Both the position numbers and the translations under genes were made by a program. A stretch of DNA of 64,000 nt from Dyella sp. S184 (GTDB lineage: Bacteria; Pseudomonadota; Gammaproteobacteria; Xanthomonadales; Rhodanobacteraceae): contig NZ_LMUE01000005.1 of assembly GCF_009766065.1 (NCBI RefSeq), positions 124,001 to 188,000 on the forward strand, in the 5' to 3' direction. Below the pieces are notes generated by a model. It did no database searches. It saw only the letters and a list, made by a program, of their open reading frames with translations, and was not told the DNA's origin. How positions within the stretch are numbered: the first letter of the stretch is position 1; every line of letters begins with the position of its first letter. This document shows positions 31,940 to 40,274 of the stretch, piece after piece.

Positions 31940-32551
31940 ATGCGCGATACGGTTTATTTCCTGGTGTTTGACGGTTTTGCCGACTGGCAGGCCGCGCTGG
32001 CGTTGTGCGAGATCCGACGCCCTGGTGACTGGCAGGTGCGGACGGTGGGCTTTACGCGGGCGCCAGTGGCATCGATGGGTGGCCTCACCGTGCAGCCCGA
32101 GCTATCACTGGCGCAGCTCGACTTCCAGTGCGCGGCGCTGCTGATCGTGCCTGGTGGTCATCTGTGGCAACGCGGCGAAGGGGAGCCGGCGGTGGCCGCG
32201 ATCCGTCAGCTGCATGCGGCCGGTGCGCCGGTGGCGGCCATTGATAGTGGCGTGTTGGCGCTGGCCCGTGCCGGTTTGCTCGACGAATGCCGGCATACCG
32301 GCAACTGGCCCGGCCAGATCGCCAGTCAGGTGCCCGGCTATGCCGGCGACGAGCAGTACGACGCCAGCGTGTTGGCCGTGAGCGACGGCGGCACGATTAC
32401 CGCTAGTCACCTCGGCAGCGTGGAGTTTGCCCGCGAGGTGATCCACACGCTGGATCTGTACAGCCCCAGTGACCGCGAGCACTGGTATCGGTTGTTCAAG
32501 CATGCCCAGCTACCGCCGTGGTGCGTGGGCGAAAGCCTGGCCGCGGCGTGA
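31940..32551 (+). CDS. DJ-1/PfpI family protein lacking the catalytic cysteine
   Basis: A 203-residue class I glutamine-amidotransferase-like protein: YFLVFDGFADWQAALALCEI at the N-terminus, LLIVPGG in the middle, then the nucleophile elbow AAIDSGVLALARAGLLD. In active family members this elbow reads AAICGA, so the cysteine position is Asp102 here, followed by Ser103. A GGAGGG site lies upstream. Such proteins serve as glyoxalases, chaperones or stress proteins; with the cysteine gone, a binding or regulatory role is more likely. The small gene after it follows within 10 bases. Confidence 0.82.
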   Translation: MRDTVYFLVFDGFADWQAALALCEIRRPGDWQVRTVGFTRAPVASMGGLTVQPELSLAQLDFQCAALLIVPGGHLWQRGEGEPAVAAIRQLHAAGAPVAAIDSGVLALARAGLLDECRHTGNWPGQIASQVPGYAGDEQYDASVLAVSDGGTITASHLGSVEFAREVIHTLDLYSPSDREHWYRLFKHAQLPPWCVGESLAAA

Positions 32552-32561
32552 GGACAGCCAC

Positions 32562-32771
32562 ATGAACCCGATCCTGCAACACATCATGAGGGCCTACCAG
32601 CCGCTTCGTCAGCGCGGTCTGCTGATGGATGGACAATACCGCTGGCCGGGCGCAGACGTTTCGAATGATAGTCAGGAGTCGGTGCCTGCCGCCCGACCCC
32701 GCCGGCGCATGTTGCTGGCCGCGTTGACGGGCCTGTATCACGGCAACTTCTTCAAGCGGAGCAAGTCATGA
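32562..32771 (+). CDS. Hypothetical 69-residue protein coupled to the GFA gene
   Basis: A small basic protein ([20 protein letters not shown] at the start, [20 protein letters not shown] at the end) with a GAGG site 8 bases before the ATG. Its stop overlaps the next start (ATGA), and it lies 10 bases after the DJ-1-like gene, so all three are probably one operon. There is no membrane helix of full length and no family I recognise. Confidence 0.6.
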   Translation: MNPILQHIMRAYQPLRQRGLLMDGQYRWPGADVSNDSQESVPAARPRRRMLLAALTGLYHGNFFKRSKS

Positions 32772-33172
32772 ACAAGACCTATCACGGCAGTTGCCATTGC
32801 GGTGCAGTGCGATTCGCCGCCGAGATCGATCTCACCGCCGGCACCGGCCACTGCAATTGCTCGATCTGCACCAAGACGCGGTCGTGGGGTGTGATCGTGA
32901 AACCGGACGCGTTTCGCTTGTTGTCAGGAGAGGATGCGCTGTCCGATTACCAGTTTGGCTCGAACAGCATGCATCACCTGTTCTGCCGGCACTGCGGCGT
33001 GCGACCGTTTGGCCGCGGCCATCTGGACGTGCTCGGTGGCGACTTCTACAGCGTGAATCTCGCCTGCCTTGATGACGTCGAGCCGCGGGAGCTGATCGAT
33101 GCACCACGGCATTACGCCGATGGTCGCAACAACAACTGGCAGTCGGCGCCAGCGGAAACGCGACATCTTTGA
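32768..33172 (+). CDS. GFA family zinc-binding protein
   Basis: A 134-residue protein of the glutathione-dependent formaldehyde-activating (GFA/CENP-V) fold. The cysteine set is complete: CHC at 9-11, CNCSIC at 29-34 and CRHC at 73-76, which bind two zinc ions in the family. Function in most members is unproven; the formaldehyde reaction was shown only for Gfa itself. It overlaps the preceding small gene and is followed 37 bases later by a glutathione transferase-like gene, which fits glutathione or thiol chemistry. Confidence 0.9.
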   Translation: MNKTYHGSCHCGAVRFAAEIDLTAGTGHCNCSICTKTRSWGVIVKPDAFRLLSGEDALSDYQFGSNSMHHLFCRHCGVRPFGRGHLDVLGGDFYSVNLACLDDVEPRELIDAPRHYADGRNNNWQSAPAETRHL

Positions 33173-33209
33173 TCGTCGCATCACTGCCTAACCATCGCGA
33201 GGAATCGTC

Positions 33210-33836
33210 ATGAACCCGCAAGTCACATTCTTTCATGCCCCGAACAGTCGTTCGGGCGGTACCCGCGCGCTGCTGGAGGAACTCGGCGTGCCGTTCGACC
33301 TGCACGTGCTGAGCTTCAAGAAGGGCGAGCAGCGCCAGCCGGAGTATCTGGCGATCAATCCGATGGGCAAGGTACCGGCGATCCGCCACGGCAATGCGCT
33401 GATCACCGAGCAACCGGCGGTCTTCATGTATCTGGCCGACCTCTACCCCGAGGCGAAGCTGGCACCGCCGATCGGTGATCCCTTGCGCGGCCCGTACCTG
33501 CGCTGGCTGGTGTTCTACGGCTCGTGCTTCGAGCCGGCGCTGATCGACAGGTCGATGAAGCGTGATCCGGCGGCCCCGTCGACCTGTCCGTACGGCGACT
33601 TCGACACCATGCTGAAGACACTCACCGACCAGCTGGAGCAGGGGCCGTACCTGCTCGGCGATACCTTCAGCGCGGCCGATGTGCTGTGGGGCACCGCGCT
33701 GAACTGGACCACGATGTTCAAGCTGGTGCCGGAACTGCCGGTGATCCGCGCCTATATCGATCGTGTGCTCGCGCGGCCGGCGATGCAGCGCGCCGCGGCT
33801 GCCGATGCCGAGCTGGCGGCTGCGCAGGCGGCATGA
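33210..33836 (+). CDS. Glutathione S-transferase family protein
   Basis: A 208-residue cytosolic GST. The N-terminal thioredoxin-like domain (1-78) has NSRSGGTRALLEELGVPF, the cis-proline motif GKVPAI and the glutathione gamma-glutamyl contact in ITEQPAV. The all-helical C-terminal domain (about 88-205) includes YLLGDTFSAADVLWG, the usual N-capping box. Substrate is unknown. An AGGAA site lies before the ATG. Confidence 0.92.
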   Translation: MNPQVTFFHAPNSRSGGTRALLEELGVPFDLHVLSFKKGEQRQPEYLAINPMGKVPAIRHGNALITEQPAVFMYLADLYPEAKLAPPIGDPLRGPYLRWLVFYGSCFEPALIDRSMKRDPAAPSTCPYGDFDTMLKTLTDQLEQGPYLLGDTFSAADVLWGTALNWTTMFKLVPELPVIRAYIDRVLARPAMQRAAAADAELAAAQAA

Positions 33837-33922
33837 TCCAGTGATGGGCCTGGTGCCATGAATCGCGACAGGCGTGACGTTCGGCGCTGTTCGTCATCAC
33901 CCGGCTCGGCGATGATGTGCCG

Positions 33923-34627
33923 ATGCGTCGTGCCGATCGCCTGTTCCTCATCATCAACGCCCTGCGCGGACGGCGCACGGCCTTGCAGGCGCGCCAGCTT
34001 GCCGAGACGCTGGGCGTTTCCCTGCGCACGATCTATCGTGACGTGGCCGACCTGCAGCTTTCCGGCGTGCCGATCGAGGGCGAGGCGGGTGTCGGCTATG
34101 TGCTGCGCAAGGGTTCGGACATCCCGCCGCTGATGTTCACCGCCGACGAGCTCGAATCGCTGGTGGTTGGCACGCGCTTCGTGCGCGCGTTCGCCGGCGC
34201 CAAGCTGGCCGAGGGCGCGCAGACCGCGTTGATGAAGATCGAGGCGGTGCTGCCGCCGGAACTGCGCGAGCGCTCGGCACGCACGCGCATCTATGCACCG
34301 ATCTGGCGCGACGAACACAAGCTGGCGTTCGCCGCGCGAATCGACCGGCTGCATGCGGCGATCGAGGCGCGCCAGGTCTTGCAGTTGGCCTATCGCGACG
34401 AAGCGGGCAGCGTCAGTGCGCGCGAGGTCGAGCCGTTATGCCTGGCATTCTGGGGTGGCAAGTGGACGCTCGGCACATGGTGCCGGTTGCGCGAAGGTTT
34501 CCGCAACTTCCGCCCTGACCGCATCGATGAACTCGCCGAGACTGGTGAGGTATTCGACGAATTGGACGGCCGCAACCTGGATGCCTATCTGCTGGCGATG
34601 CGCGGCTACTACGCGGGCATGGAATAG
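33923..34627 (+). CDS. YafY-type transcriptional regulator (HTH plus WYL)
   Basis: A 234-residue regulator with an N-terminal winged helix-turn-helix (ADRLFLIINALRGRRTALQA, then LAETLGVSLRTIYRDVADLQ) and a C-terminal WYL domain with the conserved arginine-rich surface (WTLGTWCRLREGFRNFRPDR). WYL regulators sense small molecules or nucleic acid ends, often in stress or DNA-damage settings. A GTG two codons upstream is an alternative start. It stands 86 bases after the GST-like gene and may control it, as YafY-type regulators often act next door. Confidence 0.88.
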   Translation: MRRADRLFLIINALRGRRTALQARQLAETLGVSLRTIYRDVADLQLSGVPIEGEAGVGYVLRKGSDIPPLMFTADELESLVVGTRFVRAFAGAKLAEGAQTALMKIEAVLPPELRERSARTRIYAPIWRDEHKLAFAARIDRLHAAIEARQVLQLAYRDEAGSVSAREVEPLCLAFWGGKWTLGTWCRLREGFRNFRPDRIDELAETGEVFDELDGRNLDAYLLAMRGYYAGME

Positions 34628-34722
34628 CCGGAGCGCAAAAAATTACGCGTGGCAAACGGCCCCCATGCAGGGTCGGCTCGGGTACGCTCGGCAGCACTGC
34701 GTCTGTCCGAAGGAGTCGTGCC

Positions 34723-35337
34723 ATGTCGTCAGTTGTGCATCACCCGCTGTTGTCGATCGCTCCGGCCAAGCTGCGGCCGACCCAGCTGACCGTGGGCAAG
34801 AGCGAGGTGGCGGCCAAGCGTGCGGAATGGGAAAAGCTCGGCAGGAAGAAGCGCAAGGAACTGCTCGAATCGCACTGGTTTCCGGGTGTGCTGGGGCCGA
34901 AGCAGCGCGTTTATATCGTCGACCACCACCACCTCGGCCTGGCATTGCTGGAGGAAGGCGTGAAGAGCGTGCCAGTGATGATCCAGCGCGATTTCTCCTG
35001 GCTGGAACTGCCGGTGTTCTGGCACACGATGGAGTTCAACCGCTGGGCGCATCCGTACGACCAGCATGGCAACCGCACCGATTACGATGCGATTCCGGCC
35101 AGCCTCACCGACATGGCCGATGACCCCTATCGCACGCTTGCCGCGCGGGTACGCATGGCCGGCGGCTGCGCCAAGGACGCCATCCCTTTTGCGGAATTCC
35201 TGTGGGCAGATTTCTACCGTCGCAACCTGAAGCTGCCGGGCGGCAAGATCACGGCGAAGGTAATGCAGCAGGCACTGCTGTTTGCGCACAGTCATGAAAC
35301 GGCGTACCTGCCGGGTTGGAGCGGGACGATCGGATGA
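34723..35337 (+). CDS. ParB-like nuclease-fold protein (ParBc_2 type)
   Basis: A 204-residue protein of the putative ParB-like nuclease family: an N-terminal LRPTQLTVGKSEVAAKR, then YIVDHHHLGLALLEEGVKSV, where the His-rich stretch takes the place of the usual ParB R/H box. It lacks the helix-turn-helix of true ParB and so is not the partner of the parS sites near the origin. An AAGGAG site precedes the ATG. The stop overlaps the start of the SulP transporter gene (ATGA), so the two are translationally coupled. Biochemical role is unknown. Confidence 0.8.
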   Translation: MSSVVHHPLLSIAPAKLRPTQLTVGKSEVAAKRAEWEKLGRKKRKELLESHWFPGVLGPKQRVYIVDHHHLGLALLEEGVKSVPVMIQRDFSWLELPVFWHTMEFNRWAHPYDQHGNRTDYDAIPASLTDMADDPYRTLAARVRMAGGCAKDAIPFAEFLWADFYRRNLKLPGGKITAKVMQQALLFAHSHETAYLPGWSGTIG

Positions 35338-37001
35338 GCGCGAGCCCGGCATCTGCTTCTGCGCCGGGTTCCACCGTCGGCGTGGACGTACTGGCCGGCT
35401 TGTCGATCGCCGGCCTGCTGCTGCCCGAAGCCGTGGCGTATTCGGGCATCGCCGGGTTGCCGCCACAAGCCGGTGTGATCGCGCTGTTGGTCGGCCTGGT
35501 CTGCTACGGACTGCTGGGGCGCAGCCGCTATGCGATCGTCTCAGCCACTTCATCTTCGGCGGCGGTACTCGCTGCCGGGACACTCGCTCTGGCTGGCCCG
35601 GCGGGAGCGGCACGCGCCGCGGTGGCGGCAACCCTGGTGCTGCTCACTGGCGGCTGTTTCCTGATCGCCGGGGTGGCGCGTCTCGGCGGCCTGTCGCATC
35701 TGATCGCGCGGCCGGTACTGCGCGGCTTTACCTTCGGCCTTGCCTGCGTGATCGCACTGAAGCAGCTGCCGAACCTGTTTGGCCTGCCGGGCCTGCACGG
35801 CGATTTCGTGCCCTTGCTACTCACCACGCTGGTCAAATCGATTGGCCAGATCCAACCGGCCACGATGGGCGCCGGTGTCATCGCGCTGCTGCTGCTGTTT
35901 CTGTGTGAGCGGGTACGCCGCTTGCCCGGCAGCCTGTTGGTCATCGTGCTGGGCGTGGCCGCCTCGGGCTGGCTGGCGCAGCACGGCGTGACGCTGACCG
36001 GCGCGATCAATCTCACCCCGGACTGGTCGCTGCCGGTGTGGCCAACGAGCGGCCAATGGCTGCCCAGCATCGAACTGGCCGCGGCCTTGCTGCTGGTGCT
36101 CTACGCGGAGTCGTACGGGGCGATCCGCGCGTTTGCGCTGAAGCATGGCGATCCCGTTGAGGCGAATCGCGACCTGCTGGTGATCGGCGTGGCGAACGCG
36201 CTGTCGGGCCTGCTGCATGGCATGCCGCTAGGGGCAGGCTATTCCGGTACCTCGGCGAACGAGGCGGCCGGCGCGCGTTCACGGCTGGCCGGGCTGGTCG
36301 CCGCGGCCAGTGTGCTGGTGATGGTGCTGCTGCTGTTGCGTTGGATCGAGCGCATTCCCGAGCCGGTGCTCGCGGCGATCGTGATCCACGCGGTGAGCAA
36401 GTCGTGGCGGCTGTCGGTATTCAAACCCTACCTGCAATGGAAGCGTGACCGGCTGGTGGCGCTCGCCGCGGTGGTCGCGGTACTGGCGCTGGGCATTCTC
36501 AATGGCCTGCTGGTGGCCATCGCCTTCAGCCTGGTGATGCTGCTGCGCCAGCTGGCCACCCCGCGCCTCAGCGTGCTCGGCCAGCTGCCCGGCAGTCACG
36601 ATTTCGTCGATATCGCAGAACATCCGAGTGCGCAGGAGCAGGCCGGCATGCTGATTCTGCGTCCGGAAGAACCGCTGTTCTTCGCCAACGCGGAGTCGAT
36701 CCTGGCGCTGGCGCGGCAGCGGGTCGACGAGCATGCCGGGACCCGTGTGGTGGTGCTGAGCCTGGAGGAGTCGTCCGATTTGGACAGCACCGCGTTGGAG
36801 TCGCTGGCGGATTTCGCGACGTGGCTCAGTGCCCGAGACATCCCGCTGCGCGTGGCGAGATTGAAGGATGCTGTGCGCGAGCTGCTGCTGCGTGCGGCAC
36901 TACCCCAGCTTTTGCCACAGGCGCTCGACTTCTGGAGCGTGCAAGATGCGGCCTTGGCGGTAGCACCTGCACCGCAACCGATGGGGAAACCTCTGCAGTG
37001 A
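35334..37001 (+). CDS. SulP family inorganic anion transporter with STAS domain
   Basis: A 555-residue membrane protein with 10-14 hydrophobic segments in residues about 15-410. Early segments show the SulP pattern (VDVLAGLSIAGLLLPEAVAY, then SGIAGLPPQAG), and a C-terminal cytoplasmic STAS domain covers about 435-545. SulP proteins carry sulfate, bicarbonate or dicarboxylates by symport. The start is fixed by the ATGA overlap with the ParB-like gene. The next gene's GTG overlaps its stop (GTGA), so three genes form a coupled chain. Substrate is unknown. Confidence 0.9.
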   Translation: MSASPASASAPGSTVGVDVLAGLSIAGLLLPEAVAYSGIAGLPPQAGVIALLVGLVCYGLLGRSRYAIVSATSSSAAVLAAGTLALAGPAGAARAAVAATLVLLTGGCFLIAGVARLGGLSHLIARPVLRGFTFGLACVIALKQLPNLFGLPGLHGDFVPLLLTTLVKSIGQIQPATMGAGVIALLLLFLCERVRRLPGSLLVIVLGVAASGWLAQHGVTLTGAINLTPDWSLPVWPTSGQWLPSIELAAALLLVLYAESYGAIRAFALKHGDPVEANRDLLVIGVANALSGLLHGMPLGAGYSGTSANEAAGARSRLAGLVAAASVLVMVLLLLRWIERIPEPVLAAIVIHAVSKSWRLSVFKPYLQWKRDRLVALAAVVAVLALGILNGLLVAIAFSLVMLLRQLATPRLSVLGQLPGSHDFVDIAEHPSAQEQAGMLILRPEEPLFFANAESILALARQRVDEHAGTRVVVLSLEESSDLDSTALESLADFATWLSARDIPLRVARLKDAVRELLLRAALPQLLPQALDFWSVQDAALAVAPAPQPMGKPLQ

Positions 37002-38794
37002 AGATCATGACAGGCAAGCAATGGCTGGTACTGGGCACACTGTGCCTGGCGGTTCCGGCGTGGGCGGCGCAGGACGCGGATGCGCGCTTCAAGCAGATCT
37101 ACACCGCCGAATGGGCTTGGCGCACCGGGCAGGCCGGCGTCAGCACCTCAGGTGAGGCGCAGCCGAACAACGGCCGTCTCGATGATGTCGACGCGGCCAG
37201 CCAGCAGCAGCGGCTGGCCTACTGGCAAAACGTGCTCAAGCAGCTGGATGGCATCGACGTGGCGAAGCTGTCGCCGGCCAACCAGGTCAACGAGGCGGTC
37301 TATCGCGAGCAGATCGGCAACTTCGTCGCCGACCAGAAGTTCATGAACTGGCAGATGCCGTTCAACAGCGACTCGGCGTTCTGGTCCGACATCGACTACG
37401 ACCTAGGCAGCGATCGGCTGCGCACGGTTGATGACTATCGTAAATACCTCGATCGCCTCGACCAGATTCCTGCCTATTTCGACCAGCAGATCGCCAACAT
37501 GCGTGCCGGCCTGCAGCGAGGTTTCAGCGTGCCACGCGAAGTGCTCAAGGGCAGGGACGTCTCGATCGCCGCCGTCGCCGACCTGCAGGACCCGACCCAG
37601 AGCAGCTTCTACGCGCCGTTCAAGCAGATGCCGGCGTCGATCCCGGCCGACCAGGCGCAGGCACTGCAGGGCCGTGCGTTGCAGCGGATCCGCGACGAGG
37701 TGATCCCCGCCTATGCGAAGCTGCTGAGCTTCTTCCGCAACGACTACGTGACGCATGCGCGCACCACGCTGGCCGCCGAAGCCTTGCCGGACGGCAAGGC
37801 GTTCTATCGCCAGCAGATCCACGAGTACACCACGCTCGACCTCAGCCCCGATGCGATCCACCAGATCGGCCTGGATCAGGTGGCGAAGATCCACGCGCAG
37901 ATGCTGCAGGTGATGCAGGACTCCGGCTTCAAGGGCAGCTTCGCCGAGTTCCTGCAATTCCTGCGCAGCGACCCGCAGTTCTACGCGAAGACGCCGCAGG
38001 AGCTGCTCGACAAGAGTGCATGGGTGGCCAAGGAAGCGGACGGCCAGATGTCGAAACTCTTCGGTCACCTGCCGCGCGAACGCTTCACCATCGAGCCGGT
38101 GCCCGATGCCATCGCGCCGTACTACACCTCCGGCCGCGGCGGTCCGGACGTCTATCTGGTCAACACCTACGATCTGCCGTCGCGCCCGCTCTACAACATG
38201 CCCGCATTGACCCTGCATGAGTCGTATCCCGGTCACGCGTTGCAGCTGGAACTGGCGGAGGAGGATCACAGCCAGCCGGAATTCCGCCGCAACGGTTACA
38301 TCTCCGCCTATGGCGAGGGTTGGGGGCTGTACTCGGAATTCCTCGGCAACGAGATGGGCATCTACAAGACGCCCTACCAGCACTTCGGCTTCCTCTCCTA
38401 CCAGATGTGGCGTGCCTGCCGGCTGGTGGTCGACACCGGCATCCATCACCTGGGCTGGACACGCCAGCAGTCGATCGACTACTTGACCGTCAACACCGCC
38501 CTGTCCGCGCGCGAGATCGCCAACGAAGTGGACCGTTACATCAGCTGGCCAGGCCAGGCACTGTCGTACGAACTCGGCTACCTGAAAATCCTGGAGCTGC
38601 GTGCCAAGGCGGAAAAGGCACTGGGCGCGAAATTCGACCTGCGCCACTTCCACGACACGGTGTTGTCCACGGGTTCTGTGCCGCTGCCGGTGCTGGTACA
38701 GCGCATCGACCGCTTCATTGCCGAGGGTGGGCCTGAGCCGGACTTCGGTTGCGACTGTGCAAAGGATGGGAAGGCCGGGCCGGCCGGGTCCTGA
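36998..38794 (+). CDS. DUF885 family exported metallopeptidase-like protein
   Basis: A 598-residue protein with a signal peptide (MKIMTGKQWLVLGTLCLAVP, cleavage near AWA|A) and a DUF885 domain. HESYPGH at 407-413 is the zinc-binding motif of this family, with a further conserved NGYISAYGEGWGLYSE containing the third ligand candidate. Members are M32/M3-like peptidases or unknown hydrolases in the periplasm. The GTG start is preferred because GGGGA lies 10 bases before it; an ATG three codons on is the alternative. The C-terminus ends in a Cys-Asp-Cys tail of unknown meaning. Confidence 0.87.
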   Translation: MKIMTGKQWLVLGTLCLAVPAWAAQDADARFKQIYTAEWAWRTGQAGVSTSGEAQPNNGRLDDVDAASQQQRLAYWQNVLKQLDGIDVAKLSPANQVNEAVYREQIGNFVADQKFMNWQMPFNSDSAFWSDIDYDLGSDRLRTVDDYRKYLDRLDQIPAYFDQQIANMRAGLQRGFSVPREVLKGRDVSIAAVADLQDPTQSSFYAPFKQMPASIPADQAQALQGRALQRIRDEVIPAYAKLLSFFRNDYVTHARTTLAAEALPDGKAFYRQQIHEYTTLDLSPDAIHQIGLDQVAKIHAQMLQVMQDSGFKGSFAEFLQFLRSDPQFYAKTPQELLDKSAWVAKEADGQMSKLFGHLPRERFTIEPVPDAIAPYYTSGRGGPDVYLVNTYDLPSRPLYNMPALTLHESYPGHALQLELAEEDHSQPEFRRNGYISAYGEGWGLYSEFLGNEMGIYKTPYQHFGFLSYQMWRACRLVVDTGIHHLGWTRQQSIDYLTVNTALSAREIANEVDRYISWPGQALSYELGYLKILELRAKAEKALGAKFDLRHFHDTVLSTGSVPLPVLVQRIDRFIAEGGPEPDFGCDCAKDGKAGPAGS

Positions 38795-38831
38795 GCATCG
38801 CCGGGGGCGTGGTCAAGAATTGATCAAACTA

Positions 38832-38868
38832 TCCATATGAAGTAATATAAACACTAACTTCATATGGA
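38832..38868. promoter_or_regulatory. Operator-like inverted repeat before the Xre-type antitoxin gene
   Basis: TCCATATGAAGT (38832-38843) and its exact complement ACTTCATATGGA (38857-38868) flank a 13-base AT-rich spacer (AATATAAACACTA). The right arm overlaps the ribosome site GGAGAG. Placement and symmetry fit autorepression by the antitoxin, as known for RES/Xre systems. Confidence 0.75.
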
Positions 38869-38877
38869 GAGTTTCAC

Positions 38878-39270
38878 ATGCTGACCCGGTCGCTGCCTGA
38901 AACCGCTCCCGCTGACGATCTCGGTGGCCCCGCGCTGCGCGCGTTCTTCGGCTTGGCCGAGCAGTGGAAGCTGCGCATGGCCGACCAGCGCAAGCTGCTC
39001 GGCGACCCGCCCGAATCCACCTTCTACAAATGGAAGCGTCAGCGCGAGGGTGTGCCCGGTCGCGACACGATCGAACGGATAAGCTACCTGCTCGGCATCT
39101 GGAAATCGCTGCAGATCCTCTTTCCCGATCCGGCCCAAGCCGACGCGTGGTTGCACAAGCCGAACCAGGCGCCACTGTTCGGTGGCCATTCCGCGCTCGA
39201 GCGCATGTTGTCGGGCAACGTGGCCGACCTTTATGTGGTGCGCCAATACCTGGATGCGCAGCGCGGTTGA
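38878..39270 (+). CDS. Xre/MbcA/ParS-type antitoxin
   Basis: A 130-residue protein with an N-terminal helical DNA-binding part (LRAFFGLAEQWKLRMADQRK, then PPESTFYKWKRQ) and the C-terminal MbcA/ParS/Xre toxin-binding domain (LGIWKSLQILFPDPAQADAW, then LHKPNQAPLFGGHSALERML). The W-x-x-x-P-N and LF-G-x-x-A-L-E pattern is the family hallmark. GGAGAG precedes the ATG, within the right arm of the operator. It should neutralise the RES-domain toxin encoded 283 bases downstream and repress its own promoter. Confidence 0.88.
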   Translation: MLTRSLPETAPADDLGGPALRAFFGLAEQWKLRMADQRKLLGDPPESTFYKWKRQREGVPGRDTIERISYLLGIWKSLQILFPDPAQADAWLHKPNQAPLFGGHSALERMLSGNVADLYVVRQYLDAQRG

Positions 39271-39353
39271 GCAGGACTGTGTGGATAGTCGCGGCCAGCG
39301 AGACGGGCGCTTGCGATGCTGATGGATGTGCGCCGCGGAAACGACTTCCCAGC

Positions 39354-39378
39354 CGTCATTCCGGCGAAGGCCGGAATC
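39354..39378 (+). repeat. REP-like palindrome, copy 3
   Basis: Identical to copy 1 (CGTC head, ATTCCGGC arms, GAAG loop). It lies in the spacer between the antitoxin and toxin genes. Confidence 0.85.
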
Positions 39379-39449
39379 GCTTCATGCAGCTGAGCTGTCC
39401 GCTCCTCACAAGATTGAGGAATCGATGACCCGCACTATCGTCATGAAGC

Positions 39450-39474
39450 GATCCCGGCCTTCGCCGGGATGACG
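39450..39474 (-). repeat. REP-like palindrome, copy 4
   Basis: The inverted partner of copy 3, with compensating changes in both arms (ATCCCGGC with GCCGGGAT), so the hairpin is kept. Compensation points to selection for the structure. Confidence 0.85.
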
Positions 39475-39553
39475 CCATTGAAAGTGTCGATGCCCTTGCC
39501 GCTATTTCGGACACGGGATTTTTGACGCAAGGATTCAGTTCACTGGAGATCCG

Positions 39554-40240
39554 ATGTCGACTGCTCTGCCGCCCGTCAAACGCATCCGCTGGAGCCAGGC
39601 GTATCGCATCGTGCCGAGTCGCTTCCCGCCGGTGGGCGTGTATGACCGCATCGCCGACCCGGCCGATCTCGATGCCGTATTTGCGATCGAGGCCATGACC
39701 AACCCGCGTTTGCGCGAGGAGGCGGGCGCGTTGAAAATGGTGCCGCGGGAGCGCCGCATCAGCGGGCCGGGTTCCACCCCGGTGATGGCGGCGTTCACCC
39801 ATCTCAATCCGGAAGGCAGCCGTTTCTCCGACGGTAGCTGGGGCGTGTTCTATGCCGCGCATAGCGTCGCCACCGCGGTGGAGGAAACCGTCTACCACCG
39901 CGAGCAGTTCCTTGCCGCCACCGCCGAGCCGGCCTGTGACATCGAGATGCGCTGCTACCGCACCAGCATTGCCGGCAAGCTGCACGACCTGCGTGATGGC
40001 TGGCCCGAAGCGCAGGATCCGCACAGTTACGTCGCCAGCGTCGCGTTGGCGCAACGGCTGCGCAAGGCCGGTTCCAATGGCTTCGTCTACAACAGCGCAC
40101 GCCATGCGGGTGAATGCGTGGCCGTTTTCTATCCGGACCTGGTGGCGCCGTGCGTGCAGTCCGAGCACATGATCTATCGCTGGAACGGACAACACATCGC
40201 GATGGTGCTCAAGGTGTCGGAACTCTCGCGTCCGCGTTAG
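39554..40240 (+). CDS. RES domain toxin
   Basis: A 228-residue RES-family protein. The domain carries the Arg-Glu-Ser core: the arginine region (SQAYRIVPSRFPP), SRFSDGSWGVFYAA, then VATAVEETVYHREQF with the key Glu, and the serine side (GSNGFVYNSARHAGE). RES toxins such as Res and MbcT degrade NAD+ by an ADP-ribosyl-transferase-like fold and arrest growth until bound by the antitoxin. Normally toxin and antitoxin genes touch or overlap; here 283 bases with two REP-like palindromes separate them. Confidence 0.9.
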   Translation: MSTALPPVKRIRWSQAYRIVPSRFPPVGVYDRIADPADLDAVFAIEAMTNPRLREEAGALKMVPRERRISGPGSTPVMAAFTHLNPEGSRFSDGSWGVFYAAHSVATAVEETVYHREQFLAATAEPACDIEMRCYRTSIAGKLHDLRDGWPEAQDPHSYVASVALAQRLRKAGSNGFVYNSARHAGECVAVFYPDLVAPCVQSEHMIYRWNGQHIAMVLKVSELSRPR

Positions 40241-40274
40241 TCTCGGGACTTGCCCCGGAGACCAAGGTGGAACG

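Noticed and set aside
34723-35337. The ParB-like protein as the chromosome-partition ParB for the parS sites
   Set aside because: It lacks the helix-turn-helix and the usual ParB N-terminal motifs and has no adjacent parA; the true parAB is expected elsewhere.
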